Part shown: piece after piece, positions 1-5,862 of the stretch
How the letters are laid out: each line of letters begins with the position of its first letter
How positions within the stretch are numbered: the first letter of the stretch is position 1
Notes under the pieces: generated by a model
The model's database searches: none
What the model was told of the DNA's origin: nothing
Seen by the model: the letters and a program-made list of their open reading frames with translations, nothing else
NCBI GenBank assembly: GCA_900551675.1
Contig: URXH01000047.1
Coordinates: 1 to 14,352, forward strand
Reading direction: 5' to 3'
DNA: 14,352 nt
From: an uncultured bacterium
Lineage (GTDB): Bacteria; Cyanobacteriota; Vampirovibrionia; Gastranaerophilales; Gastranaerophilaceae
Position numbers and translations under genes: made by a program

Positions 1-24
1 TACTTTGCTCCTTTCTTATTTATA

Positions 25-57
25 AAAAACAGGTTATATTTATTATAACCTGTTTTT
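25..57 (-). terminator. Rho-independent terminator after the unknown membrane-protein pair
   Basis: A perfect 14-bp inverted repeat (25-38 against 44-57) encloses a 5-base loop. The core is ACAGGTTATA paired with TATAACCTGT, and the A/T flanks give a U-run on either strand, so it could work in both directions. It lies 30 bases beyond the stop codon of the minus-strand gene ending at 87, so it most likely ends the transcript carrying that gene. Anything converging from the left edge could share it. Confidence 0.85.
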
Positions 58-86
58 CTTTTATTTTCAAGATGAAGTTTTTCCTA

Positions 87-1046
87 TTAAGATAATTTTT
101 CTGATTTGTTTTTTTCTTCCGATTTTGATTTTTTGTGAGCCAGATATTTTTCACAAAGAAGGTTTGCAGGTTTTGTTACCACAACCGGTACAAAGTAACG
201 GTAGACAAAACCAAATACAAGCATTGATCTTAAAAGTCCCATGCCTTTTATTCTCGAAGACAACTCTTTTGACAATTCAGGGATTTTTTTATCTTTTACC
301 AGCCTGTCAATGAATTTATCCAGCGGGAATTTAGGTATTGATTTTACGGAGCCATCGCTGTTTTGAACTGCCTTTTTAATGTTTCTGTCAAAAAGTGTTG
401 ATGCTGTTTCTGACATCTTCAATTCGCTTTTGGCAGTTTCTGCTAATTTGTTTACATTTGCTTTTGCATCATTTTTAAGCCCTTTGTTTACTTTATTAAT
501 TGCGGCTTTTATATCTTTATAATCTTTTTCAAAATTCTTATCTTGAAGTTGAAGCCCTACATATTTAGCAGTAACATCATCCCACCAGATTTTTAGATAC
601 TTATCCAGTGAATATGCACCCGCAGTAGAGACTAAGAATGTCAGACCCTGATTTACCGCAAGTGTATTTTTTCTATCCTTTTCAAGTTTGTCATTGGTCA
701 AAGTTTTTTGCATATACAGACCGCTTGTAATCATTGAGCCTATTGTCATACAGTGCTGGAATAGGTTATTGCTGTTTTTAAGTTTATCTGCGACATATCC
801 AAGCGGTTTGCTGTCAACTAATTTTGATGTAAAATGTTTTGCTATACCGTCTGTAAAATTATTGTAAAATTTAGAAAACGGCGCAAAGAAACTTGACTTA
901 TCTTTGGCTGCCTGTTCTACTACCTGTTCGGCAGCATCAGCAAGTGCGGATGCCGGATTTGCGGTAAATGCCGTTTTTTGACGGTTTAAATTATAGTAAT
1001 TTTGTTTATTTGAATTTAAAGAATTTGTGTTAAATGTTACGTTCAT
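87..1046 (-). CDS. Unknown membrane protein, C-terminal member of a coupled pair
   Basis: A 319-residue protein that I do not recognise as a named family. The N-terminus (about 1-50) is Asn/Ser/Ala-rich, looks disordered and contains the motif AFTAN at 26-30. Hydrophobic segments are visible near 95-113, 129-146 and 269-291. Between the second and third lies a long Lys-rich, probably helical stretch (about 165-265), and the C-terminus (302-319) is Lys/Glu/Ser-rich. No catalytic motif and no cleavable signal peptide are evident. The layout (disordered N-terminus, two close hydrophobic helices separated by a D/K/E-rich turn, charged middle, final hydrophobic helix preceded by L-R-S-M-L) matches that of the upstream neighbour, suggesting divergent paralogues. 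The start is set by a near-perfect Shine-Dalgarno (AAGGAGGTG) 8 bases before the ATG; the ATG overlaps the neighbour's TAA by one base (TAATG), so translation is probably coupled. Function unknown; a paired membrane-associated role is inference only. Confidence 0.85.
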   Translation of the reverse strand: MNVTFNTNSLNSNKQNYYNLNRQKTAFTANPASALADAAEQVVEQAAKDKSSFFAPFSKFYNNFTDGIAKHFTSKLVDSKPLGYVADKLKNSNNLFQHCMTIGSMITSGLYMQKTLTNDKLEKDRKNTLAVNQGLTFLVSTAGAYSLDKYLKIWWDDVTAKYVGLQLQDKNFEKDYKDIKAAINKVNKGLKNDAKANVNKLAETAKSELKMSETASTLFDRNIKKAVQNSDGSVKSIPKFPLDKFIDRLVKDKKIPELSKELSSRIKGMGLLRSMLVFGFVYRYFVPVVVTKPANLLCEKYLAHKKSKSEEKNKSEKLS

Positions 1047-1858
1047 TATTTAACACCTCCTTTAAATTTCTGAAAAACAGGTTTTTCAAGAAAATCCATT
1101 TTTAAGTTCATATTATCATTATCCTTTTGCGGGGTCTGTGGTGCTGATTTTTTCTTTTCAACACCGAATACGTATTTCAGAATAGGAGGAATTAAAGCAA
1201 TTGTAAGAATCGATCTTGGAATAGCTATAATCCAGTCAGGAAGATTTTTGGCAAAAGTTTCCAGACTGCCTTTATGTTTGTTCATAGCCTTGAACAATTC
1301 TCTAGATTTCCTGTTAATGATTTCTCCGGCAGAATTTCTCATATCTGCACGTTTTTCAAGACTTGCAGAAATTCTTTTTATTTTTGCCAATTTCTTACTT
1401 CCAAATTTTTCCGGATCCTCAAACAATTTTTTTATACCTGTATCAAGAGGACTTGTGATAATAGTAGAGGCAACAAAACCTAAAATTGCCGATGCCAGAG
1501 AATGACCAGAAGCATAAATTTTATCTTCCTTATCTTTTTTCCCCGGAAGAGCCATAATTGTTGCCGGTCTCATTACACCTGCCAGACCTAATGCAACAAG
1601 CGCACTAGTTGCAATGTTGTGGTGGTAAGTCTGTTCCAAAAACTTATTGAACCAGTTTTTGGTTAAGATTCCTCCCTTTTTAATAGCAGTTGCGGCAGTC
1701 CCACTTTTCCCCGAAAAACTGCCGCAATAATTTGTACTATATCCTGTGTTTTCATACATGCTCTCCTTATTCTTCTCCCGTAAGCTTTGGGAGTACGAAG
1801 AGAGCCCTAAATTACCCTGCTTGAGGGTCATATCATGTTGTACTGAGTTTATTTTCAT
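1046..1858 (-). CDS. Unknown membrane protein, first member of a coupled pair
   Basis: A 270-residue protein of unrecognised family. Residues 1-60 are polar and look disordered, with GSFSGKSG at 46-53. Hydrophobic helices are visible around 80-105 and 117-137, separated by a charged turn rich in K, D and E (107-113), and a third near 209-232 is preceded by I-P-R-S-I-L. The middle (140-205) is basic. The C-terminal tail (234-270) is Lys/Gln/Asp-rich and ends in FKGGVK. There is no signal peptidase site or enzymatic motif. Segment order and the charged turn between helices 1 and 2 parallel the downstream protein, so the two look like diverged duplicates, though overall identity seems low. The ATG at 1858 has a modest ribosome site (GGTGA, 6 bases upstream). 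The stop codon overlaps the start of the next gene by one base. Function unknown. Confidence 0.85.
   Translation of the reverse strand: MKINSVQHDMTLKQGNLGLSSYSQSLREKNKESMYENTGYSTNYCGSFSGKSGTAATAIKKGGILTKNWFNKFLEQTYHHNIATSALVALGLAGVMRPATIMALPGKKDKEDKIYASGHSLASAILGFVASTIITSPLDTGIKKLFEDPEKFGSKKLAKIKRISASLEKRADMRNSAGEIINRKSRELFKAMNKHKGSLETFAKNLPDWIIAIPRSILTIALIPPILKYVFGVEKKKSAPQTPQKDNDNMNLKMDFLEKPVFQKFKGGVK
1054..1062 (-). promoter_or_regulatory. Strong Shine-Dalgarno inside the upstream coding sequence
   Basis: On the minus strand the sequence AAGGAGGTG lies 8 bases before the ATG at 1046 and within the last codons of the upstream gene, where GGA GGT encodes the Gly-Gly of its C-terminus. With the TAATG stop/start overlap this points to reinitiation-type coupling of the two proteins. 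It also means that the Gly-Gly of the upstream protein may be set by the ribosome site and not by protein function. Confidence 0.8.
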
Positions 1859-1930
1859 TTTTTCACCAAATTAATTAAATGTCTTCTACAATTATTTTAA
1901 AACAAAGGAAAAAATTTTTTGCTATATAAT

Positions 1931-2032
1931 TTAAGAAACTTTACATTCTGCAATAAGCCTGACATCTTGCCATCTGTTCCTCTGTTCTTTCTGCTTGCAC
2001 TCCACCCTAACCATCACATTCGGGTAGTGCAT
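1931..2032 (-). CDS. Possible 33-residue open frame after nadC (doubtful)
   Basis: An ATG at 2032 opens 33 codons ending at TAA (1931-1933), in the same frame as nadC, which is closed by three stop codons in a row or nearly so (TAG TAA TAG). The peptide begins MHYPNVMVRVEC and contains two Cys and one Trp. It has no Shine-Dalgarno, and its codon choice (AGG, GTG, CAC, TAC) is less A/T-ending than the neighbours. It could be a decayed gene fragment, part of a structured RNA, or chance. I lean against it being expressed. Confidence 0.15.
   Translation of the reverse strand: MHYPNVMVRVECKQKEQRNRWQDVRLIAECKVS
1996..2031 (-). other. Bulged hairpin just downstream of nadC
   Basis: TGCACT (1996-2001) pairs with AGTGCA (2026-2031). 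After a 2-base bulge (CC, 2002-2003), ACCC (2004-2007) pairs with GGGT (2022-2025), giving 10 base pairs around a 14-base loop. On the nadC strand it begins 13 bases after the stop codon. No U-run follows, so it does not look like an ordinary intrinsic terminator. It could protect the 3' end, form part of a small RNA, or be chance. Confidence 0.35.
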
Positions 2033-2044
2033 GAAAAACTATTA

Positions 2045-2875
2045 CTACATATCCAGTGCCAGATCCAGTGTCGGGGCTTTTGCAACAATTGCACTGGATG
2101 AAATTATATCGACACCTGTTGAGGCAATTTCGTTAACTGTTTGAAGATTAACGTTTCCGCTTGCTTCAACAATTGCATGGTGATTAATAATTTCAACAGC
2201 CTGTTTCATAATATTTACAGGCATATTATCAAGCATAATTATATCCACATTCAAATTTACGGCTTCTTTTACCTGTTCAAGCGTGTCGCATTCAACTTCT
2301 ATTTTATGTGCGTGGGAAAGATTTTTACGCAGTTTATTAACAGCGTTTGTAATTGAGCCTGCAAGACGGATATGATTATCTTTAATCATGGCGCAATCAG
2401 ACAAATTAAATCTGTGCAAAGAGCCTCCGCCTGTTTTTACGGCATATTTTTCAAATGCTCTGAAATTCGGAGTGGTTTTGCGCGTATCAACAATTTTTGC
2501 AGGATAAGGATTTATTGCATCCTGATATTTACGTGTCTCAGAAGCAATTCCTGACATTCTTTGAATATAATTCAATGCGACACGTTCTCCCATAAGCAAA
2601 TCTCTTGCAGGGCCTGAGATATCAGCAATTTTATCTCCTTTTTTGATTATATCGCCGTCTTTAAAATAAAATTTAATTTCAACTTTATCAGAAAGAGTTT
2701 CAAATACGGTTCTAAACACATCACACCCGCAAAGCACACCGTTGCTTCTGGTATTAAACGCACCCTTCAGAAAATCACTCTTATCTGCAAGATTTTCCGT
2801 TGTAATATCACCGTATCCGATATCTTCAAGAAGTGCGTTTTTTACGTGGTCTTTTACATAAAGCTTATTTAACAT
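2045..2875 (-). CDS. nadC: Nicotinate-nucleotide pyrophosphorylase (quinolinate phosphoribosyltransferase)
   Basis: A cytosolic enzyme that converts quinolinate and PRPP to nicotinate mononucleotide, CO2 and pyrophosphate, the committed entry of the de novo pathway into NAD. The 276-residue length is normal. The N-terminal open-face sandwich domain carries EDIGYGDITT (17-26). The barrel domain shows the family landmarks in order: LNYIQRMSGIAS (101-112), DTRKTTPNFRAFEKYAV (130-146) followed by KTGGG and LHRFNL, KDNHI (165-169), EVE (193-195), LDNM (215-218), and EASGN (237-241) with the phosphate-binding tail SSSAI (259-263). The basic residues that bind quinolinate and PRPP in the family (Arg/Lys around 132-154) are present. 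The ATG at 2875 lies inside the end of nadB (11-base overlap), with AAGG upstream, so the two are co-transcribed and probably co-translated. It is followed by an AT-rich gap without a clear terminator. Identity is secure. Confidence 0.97.
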   Translation of the reverse strand: MLNKLYVKDHVKNALLEDIGYGDITTENLADKSDFLKGAFNTRSNGVLCGCDVFRTVFETLSDKVEIKFYFKDGDIIKKGDKIADISGPARDLLMGERVALNYIQRMSGIASETRKYQDAINPYPAKIVDTRKTTPNFRAFEKYAVKTGGGSLHRFNLSDCAMIKDNHIRLAGSITNAVNKLRKNLSHAHKIEVECDTLEQVKEAVNLNVDIIMLDNMPVNIMKQAVEIINHHAIVEASGNVNLQTVNEIASTGVDIISSSAIVAKAPTLDLALDM

Positions 2876-4481
2876 AATCAGGAACCTTATAATCTTTTGT
2901 TATAATACTGTGAACACACTCTTCGTTAGTATCAGGGAAATCCGTGCGGCAATGTGCCCCGCGGGATTCTTTTCTCATAAGAGCAGAATTTACTATCAAT
3001 TTTGCAACCGTCAGCATATTTCTAAACTCATATTCATCCCTGTTTGCGCATTTCTCAGAACGCGGGAATTCGGATTTAAGCACATCCAATTCAGTAATTG
3101 CTTTTAGCAGAGAATGCTCATCTCTGAAAATTCCAGCATCATTCCACATAATTTCCTGCAGTTTCTTTTTCAGCTGAGGGATATCAAGCTCATCGAGAAT
3201 AATTTCTTCATCTGTATATCTGTCAATGGTTGATTTTATATTTTCATCAATCTGTTTCGGAGTTTTAAGCTGAATAGTTTTAAGATATTCAGCAACGGAA
3301 TAAGCGCATACAACACATTCCAGCAAAGAATTGCTTGCAAGCCTGTTTCCACCGTGAAGACCTGTCGATGCGACTTCTCCTATAGCATAAAGCCCGCTGA
3401 CAGATGTTTCACCTTTAAGATTTGTTTTAACACCGCCCATATAATAGTGAGCGGCAGGCGCTACAGGGATAAAATCATGTGCAATATCAATACCGTTTTC
3501 AAGACATTTTTTAGAAATATTTGGAAATCGTTTTGCAAGCTTTTTCGAATCAATACATGAAGCATTCAGATAAACATTATCAGCGCCGTTTTTCTTCATT
3601 TCGTTGAATATTGCGCGTGTAACAATGTCTCTCGGAGCAAGCTCTTTACGCTCATCATATTTAGCCATAAATTCAACACCGTCTGCATCACAGAGTTTAG
3701 CCCCCTCGCCTCTTACAGCTTCCGAAATTAAAAACCTGTTTTCTCCGCAATCAATAGCCAGTGCTGTCGGATGAAACTGTACAAATTCCATATCCTGCAT
3801 TACAGCTCCAGCTTTATAAGCAATTGCAAGCCCGTCGCCTGTTGCCCCTGCAGGATTTGTCGTATATTTGTATAATTGTCCGATTCCGCCGGTTGCAAGA
3901 ATTATTGCAGACGAATAAATCGTTTCATATTCCTGTGTTTCATCATTATAGACGAGAGCCCCCTTGCATTCGTTAGAACTTACAAGAAGCTCAACAGCAT
4001 CGGTTTGCTCATAGACTTCTATATTTTCATTTTCCTGAACTTTACGGCAAAGAGCATGTTCAATCATTTTGCCTGTTGCATCTCCGCCTGAGTGGAGAAT
4101 TCTTCTTACACTGTGTGCTGCTTCTCTTGTAAAGCAAAGATTATCATTTTCATCGCGGTCAAATTCCACGCCAAATTTTAACAAATCTTTTATAACAGCA
4201 TCTGAATGTTCGGAAATAAATTTAACAGTATTAAATTCACTCAACCCCGCGCCTGCTTTTATTGTATCAGATATATGAGAGGCTGTTGAATCGTCTTTGT
4301 TTTCTTTCATAACTCCGACCATACCGCCCTGAGCATATCTCGAGTTGCTCTCACCGAGTTTGGATTTGGTAATCAAAAGTAATCCGTCAGGCAGATTTAC
4401 CTGCTGTTCTATTTTTAAAGCAGCATATAAGCCCGCGATACCGCTCCCTATTATTATTGTTGAATATTTTGAATATTTCAT
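2865..4481 (-). CDS. nadB: L-aspartate oxidase
   Basis: A flavoenzyme that oxidises L-aspartate to iminoaspartate, using O2 or fumarate as acceptor, which NadA then condenses to quinolinate. The 538-residue length fits the family. The FAD-binding Rossmann motif is GSGIAG (12-17), followed by SRYAQGG (47-53). The active-site set known from the E. coli enzyme is all present: Glu120 in TREAAHS, His237 in FHPTAL, Arg284 in APRDIVTRA, His345 in AHYYMGG, and Arg380 in GGNRLASNSLLE. The C-terminal helical domain has the usual RKESRGAH (503-510) and TDFP. The ATG at 4481 is supported by AAGGTG 8 bases upstream. The gene has its own promoter region, because the preceding gene on this strand is closed by the hairpin at 4586-4614. 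No nadA is in this window; it must lie elsewhere if the route is complete. In anaerobes the electron acceptor is presumably fumarate, which is inference. Confidence 0.97.
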   Translation of the reverse strand: MKYSKYSTIIIGSGIAGLYAALKIEQQVNLPDGLLLITKSKLGESNSRYAQGGMVGVMKENKDDSTASHISDTIKAGAGLSEFNTVKFISEHSDAVIKDLLKFGVEFDRDENDNLCFTREAAHSVRRILHSGGDATGKMIEHALCRKVQENENIEVYEQTDAVELLVSSNECKGALVYNDETQEYETIYSSAIILATGGIGQLYKYTTNPAGATGDGLAIAYKAGAVMQDMEFVQFHPTALAIDCGENRFLISEAVRGEGAKLCDADGVEFMAKYDERKELAPRDIVTRAIFNEMKKNGADNVYLNASCIDSKKLAKRFPNISKKCLENGIDIAHDFIPVAPAAHYYMGGVKTNLKGETSVSGLYAIGEVASTGLHGGNRLASNSLLECVVCAYSVAEYLKTIQLKTPKQIDENIKSTIDRYTDEEIILDELDIPQLKKKLQEIMWNDAGIFRDEHSLLKAITELDVLKSEFPRSEKCANRDEYEFRNMLTVAKLIVNSALMRKESRGAHCRTDFPDTNEECVHSIITKDYKVPDYVK

Positions 4482-4508
4482 TTTAATACACCTTATGTAT
4501 ATTTACCA

Positions 4509-4539
4509 ATTATATAATAATCCAAAATAATTTATTTTG
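4509..4539 (-). promoter_or_regulatory. nadBC promoter region with palindromic operator candidate
   Basis: On the minus strand a perfect TATAAT (4509-4514) lies 28 bases before the nadB start. The -35 position lacks a TTGACA-like hexamer. Instead the region is covered by an 8+1+8 inverted repeat, CAAAATAA-T-TTATTTTG (4523-4539). A palindrome over the -35 site is where a repressor or activator of NAD synthesis could bind. It consists almost wholly of A and T, so chance is a real alternative, and it does not match an operator I recognise. Confidence 0.4.
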
Positions 4540-4585
4540 CTATACAAAAATATTAAAATTTAAATTCGTGAATTAATGAATGAAA

Positions 4586-4614
4586 AAAAAGACCGCCTTT
4601 GAGGCGGTCTTTTT
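4586..4614 (-). terminator. Rho-independent terminator, GC-rich hairpin
   Basis: A 13-bp inverted repeat (4586-4598 against 4602-4614) with core GACCGCCT/AGGCGGTC and a 3-base loop. On the minus strand it is followed by a run of U (complement of the A-run 4583-4590). It lies 7 bases past the stop of the small membrane-protein gene (4622) and separates that gene from nadB. The plus strand also has a T-run, so it may be bidirectional. Confidence 0.93.
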
Positions 4615-4621
4615 AAAGTTA

Positions 4622-4930
4622 TTAATCTTTATCTTTTTGCGGAGCTTTTTTAGCCGGAGCTTTAAAGTCTTTTTTCTTCGCATTCATTTTATGCTTTTTG
4701 TAAGGACAATCAGGCTGAAAATCCCCGTTTCCGTAATAATACATCGATGCATCATATCTTGGCATCGGGCAGTAAGGTCTTTCAGGCGGTCTGATTACAG
4801 CACTGAACAAACATAGAGCTACAAGACATCCTACAAATGATGCGACAATTGTTAATAAAAATTTTGCAAAATCAGGGCTGATAGACCACTGAGAATTAAT
4901 CTGTGTTTCCTGTTTAGTTTCTTCTGTCAT
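4622..4930 (-). CDS. Unknown small single-pass membrane protein with Lys/Pro-rich tail
   Basis: 102 residues, family not recognised. Residues 1-20 are polar. One strongly hydrophobic segment follows (21-46), then a Pro/Tyr-rich stretch (47-77: RPPERPYCPMPRYD, then MYYYGNGD) holding two Cys (54 and 75), and a basic Lys/Ala/Pro tail (78-102). Without a cleavable signal, the segment is probably a membrane anchor; topology cannot be decided from sequence, although the Lys-rich C-terminus favours a cytoplasmic tail. The ATG at 4930 has a good ribosome site (AAGGAGA, 7 bases upstream). It forms its own transcription unit: a TTGACT/TATAAT promoter upstream and a strong hairpin terminator directly downstream. 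It is divergent from the response-regulator gene, a layout that sometimes marks a regulator's target, but nothing else links them. Confidence 0.8.
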   Translation of the reverse strand: MTEETKQETQINSQWSISPDFAKFLLTIVASFVGCLVALCLFSAVIRPPERPYCPMPRYDASMYYYGNGDFQPDCPYKKHKMNAKKKDFKAPAKKAPQKDKD

Positions 4931-5005
4931 AATCTCTCCTTTTCAGTATCTTATAACACTTTATATAACGATGCATATAAAATCTGGTTCATTTTTATCA
5001 TAAAT

Positions 5006-5035
5006 ATTATAAACAATATTTTGTATATAAGTCAA
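5006..5035 (-). promoter_or_regulatory. Promoter for the small membrane protein
   Basis: On the minus strand TTGACT (5030-5035) and TATAAT (5006-5011) are 18 bases apart, an almost consensus housekeeping promoter. Transcription would begin near 4999, leaving a leader of about 70 bases before the ATG at 4930. It is interleaved with the plus-strand promoter candidate at 5021-5048. Confidence 0.6.
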
Positions 5036-5048
5036 TAGTACATAATAT
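5021..5048 (+). promoter_or_regulatory. Promoter candidate for the response regulator
   Basis: TTGTAT (5021-5026) and TAATAT (5043-5048) are 16 bases apart on the plus strand. Transcription would begin near 5055, with a leader of about 70 bases. It matches the consensus less well than the opposite promoter, whose -35 hexamer lies inside this spacer, so polymerase cannot occupy both at once. Confidence 0.35.
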
Positions 5049-5123
5049 TACCATAATTTATTCTTAAAAAAGGGATTAAATAGCTGCGGAAAAATTTTAT
5101 AAGTAATACAGGGGGAAATTATC

Positions 5124-5783
5124 ATGACTATAAATGTATTACTTGTAGAAGATCAAAAGCTTATACGTGTAGGTTTAAAATCACTTTTTGAAGGACAGGA
5201 TGAAATAACAGTTTCCTCAGAAGCTCAAAGCGGTAAAGAAGCCGTGGAAAAATTCAGAACCAACCATCCCGATGTTGTTGTAATGGATATCGGCCTGCCT
5301 GATATATCAGGGATAGAAGCTACAAAACGCATCCTTGAAATTGACAATAAAGCAAAGGTTATAATTTTGACATCGCATTTAAGCGAACAGGAAATTATTG
5401 ATGCGCTTCATGCAGGTGCCTGCGCTTATGTTATGAAAGATATAAGCACTGATGCTTTAAAAATGATTATAAAGACAGTAGAACAGGGAGCCATGTGGCT
5501 TGATCCCCAGGTAGTTCCCATTTTACGCGAGAAAAACTGCGGGGTAATTCCGCCGAGACAAATGTCCAGAGCTATGTTTAAAGAACAGCATGCAAACCTT
5601 ACCCATAGAGAATATGAAGTATTAAAGCTCGTAGTTGACGGACTTTCAAATCATGAAATAGCAGAGGAGCTGACAATTTCAGAGCACACTGCAAAAGCGC
5701 ATGTATGCAACATTATTCAAAAACTCGTAGTAGATGACAGAACGCAGGCCGCCGTAAAAGCACTAAAAGAAGGGCTTGTGTAA
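5124..5783 (+). CDS. NarL/FixJ-type response regulator (receiver plus LuxR HTH), orphan
   Basis: A 219-residue DNA-binding response regulator. The receiver domain (about 3-120) has the acidic pair E9-D10, the phosphoacceptor D55 in VVMDIGLPD, T83 in IILTS, and the conserved Lys105 in VMKD. A linker (121-157) leads to a LuxR/NarL-type four-helix HTH (about 158-219) with LTHREYEVLKLVVDGLSN, then IAEEL, SEHTAKAHV and the closing helix containing DRTQAAVKAL. Phosphorylation would be expected to release the HTH for dimeric DNA binding. The DRTQAA ending is the form common in this family. No histidine kinase lies beside it, so it is an orphan whose partner is elsewhere. Start: ATG at 5124 with AGGGGGA 7 bases upstream. 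The divergent small membrane-protein gene and the downstream transporter are plausible targets, which is inference. The gene symbol is not assigned because the subfamily cannot be told from sequence alone. Confidence 0.93.
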   Translation: MTINVLLVEDQKLIRVGLKSLFEGQDEITVSSEAQSGKEAVEKFRTNHPDVVVMDIGLPDISGIEATKRILEIDNKAKVIILTSHLSEQEIIDALHAGACAYVMKDISTDALKMIIKTVEQGAMWLDPQVVPILREKNCGVIPPRQMSRAMFKEQHANLTHREYEVLKLVVDGLSNHEIAEELTISEHTAKAHVCNIIQKLVVDDRTQAAVKALKEGLV

Positions 5784-5802
5784 CAAATATACGTATGTCC
5801 CC

Positions 5803-5831
5803 TTGTAAAAATTCAAAGATTCTGTTATATA
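5803..5831 (+). promoter_or_regulatory. Promoter candidate for the SulP transporter
   Basis: TTGTAA (5803-5808) with TATATA (5826-5831; spacer 17), or TATAAT (5828-5833; spacer 19). Transcription would begin near 5838-5842, about 20-25 bases before the ATG at 5863. This placement excludes the in-frame TTG at 5836 as the start, since it would fall at or before the first transcribed base. An 8-base palindrome, ATACGTAT, lies just upstream (5789-5796). Confidence 0.4.
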
Positions 5832-5862
5832 ATATTTGAGAGATTATACGGGGATTTATATT

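Larger units (their letters stand above)
1859..2044 (-). other. Intergenic region between nadC and the membrane-protein pair
   Basis: This 186-base gap has two parts. About 1945-2040 is clearly less AT-rich than the surrounding DNA and contains a bulged hairpin and a short open frame, listed separately. About 1865-1930 is very AT-rich. There is no obvious terminator after nadC, so readthrough into the membrane-protein genes is possible. A weak promoter candidate for them on the minus strand is TTGCAG (1948-1953) with TTATAT (1924-1929), spacer 18 bases. I see no tRNA-like fold. Confidence 0.5.

Noticed and set aside
1919..2101. 60-codon open frame on the plus strand across the nadC 3' end
   Set aside because: It overlaps nadC antisense and has no Shine-Dalgarno or recognisable product.
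4482..4585. Possible NAD-sensing riboswitch upstream of nadB
   Set aside because: The leader after the -10 box is only about 20 bases and very AT-rich, too short for a structured aptamer.
5836..5862. Upstream TTG start giving 9 extra residues to the SulP transporter
   Set aside because: The TTG lies at or just after the likely -10 box, before any leader, while ATG 5863 has a GGGG site at a good distance and begins the usual family N-terminus.
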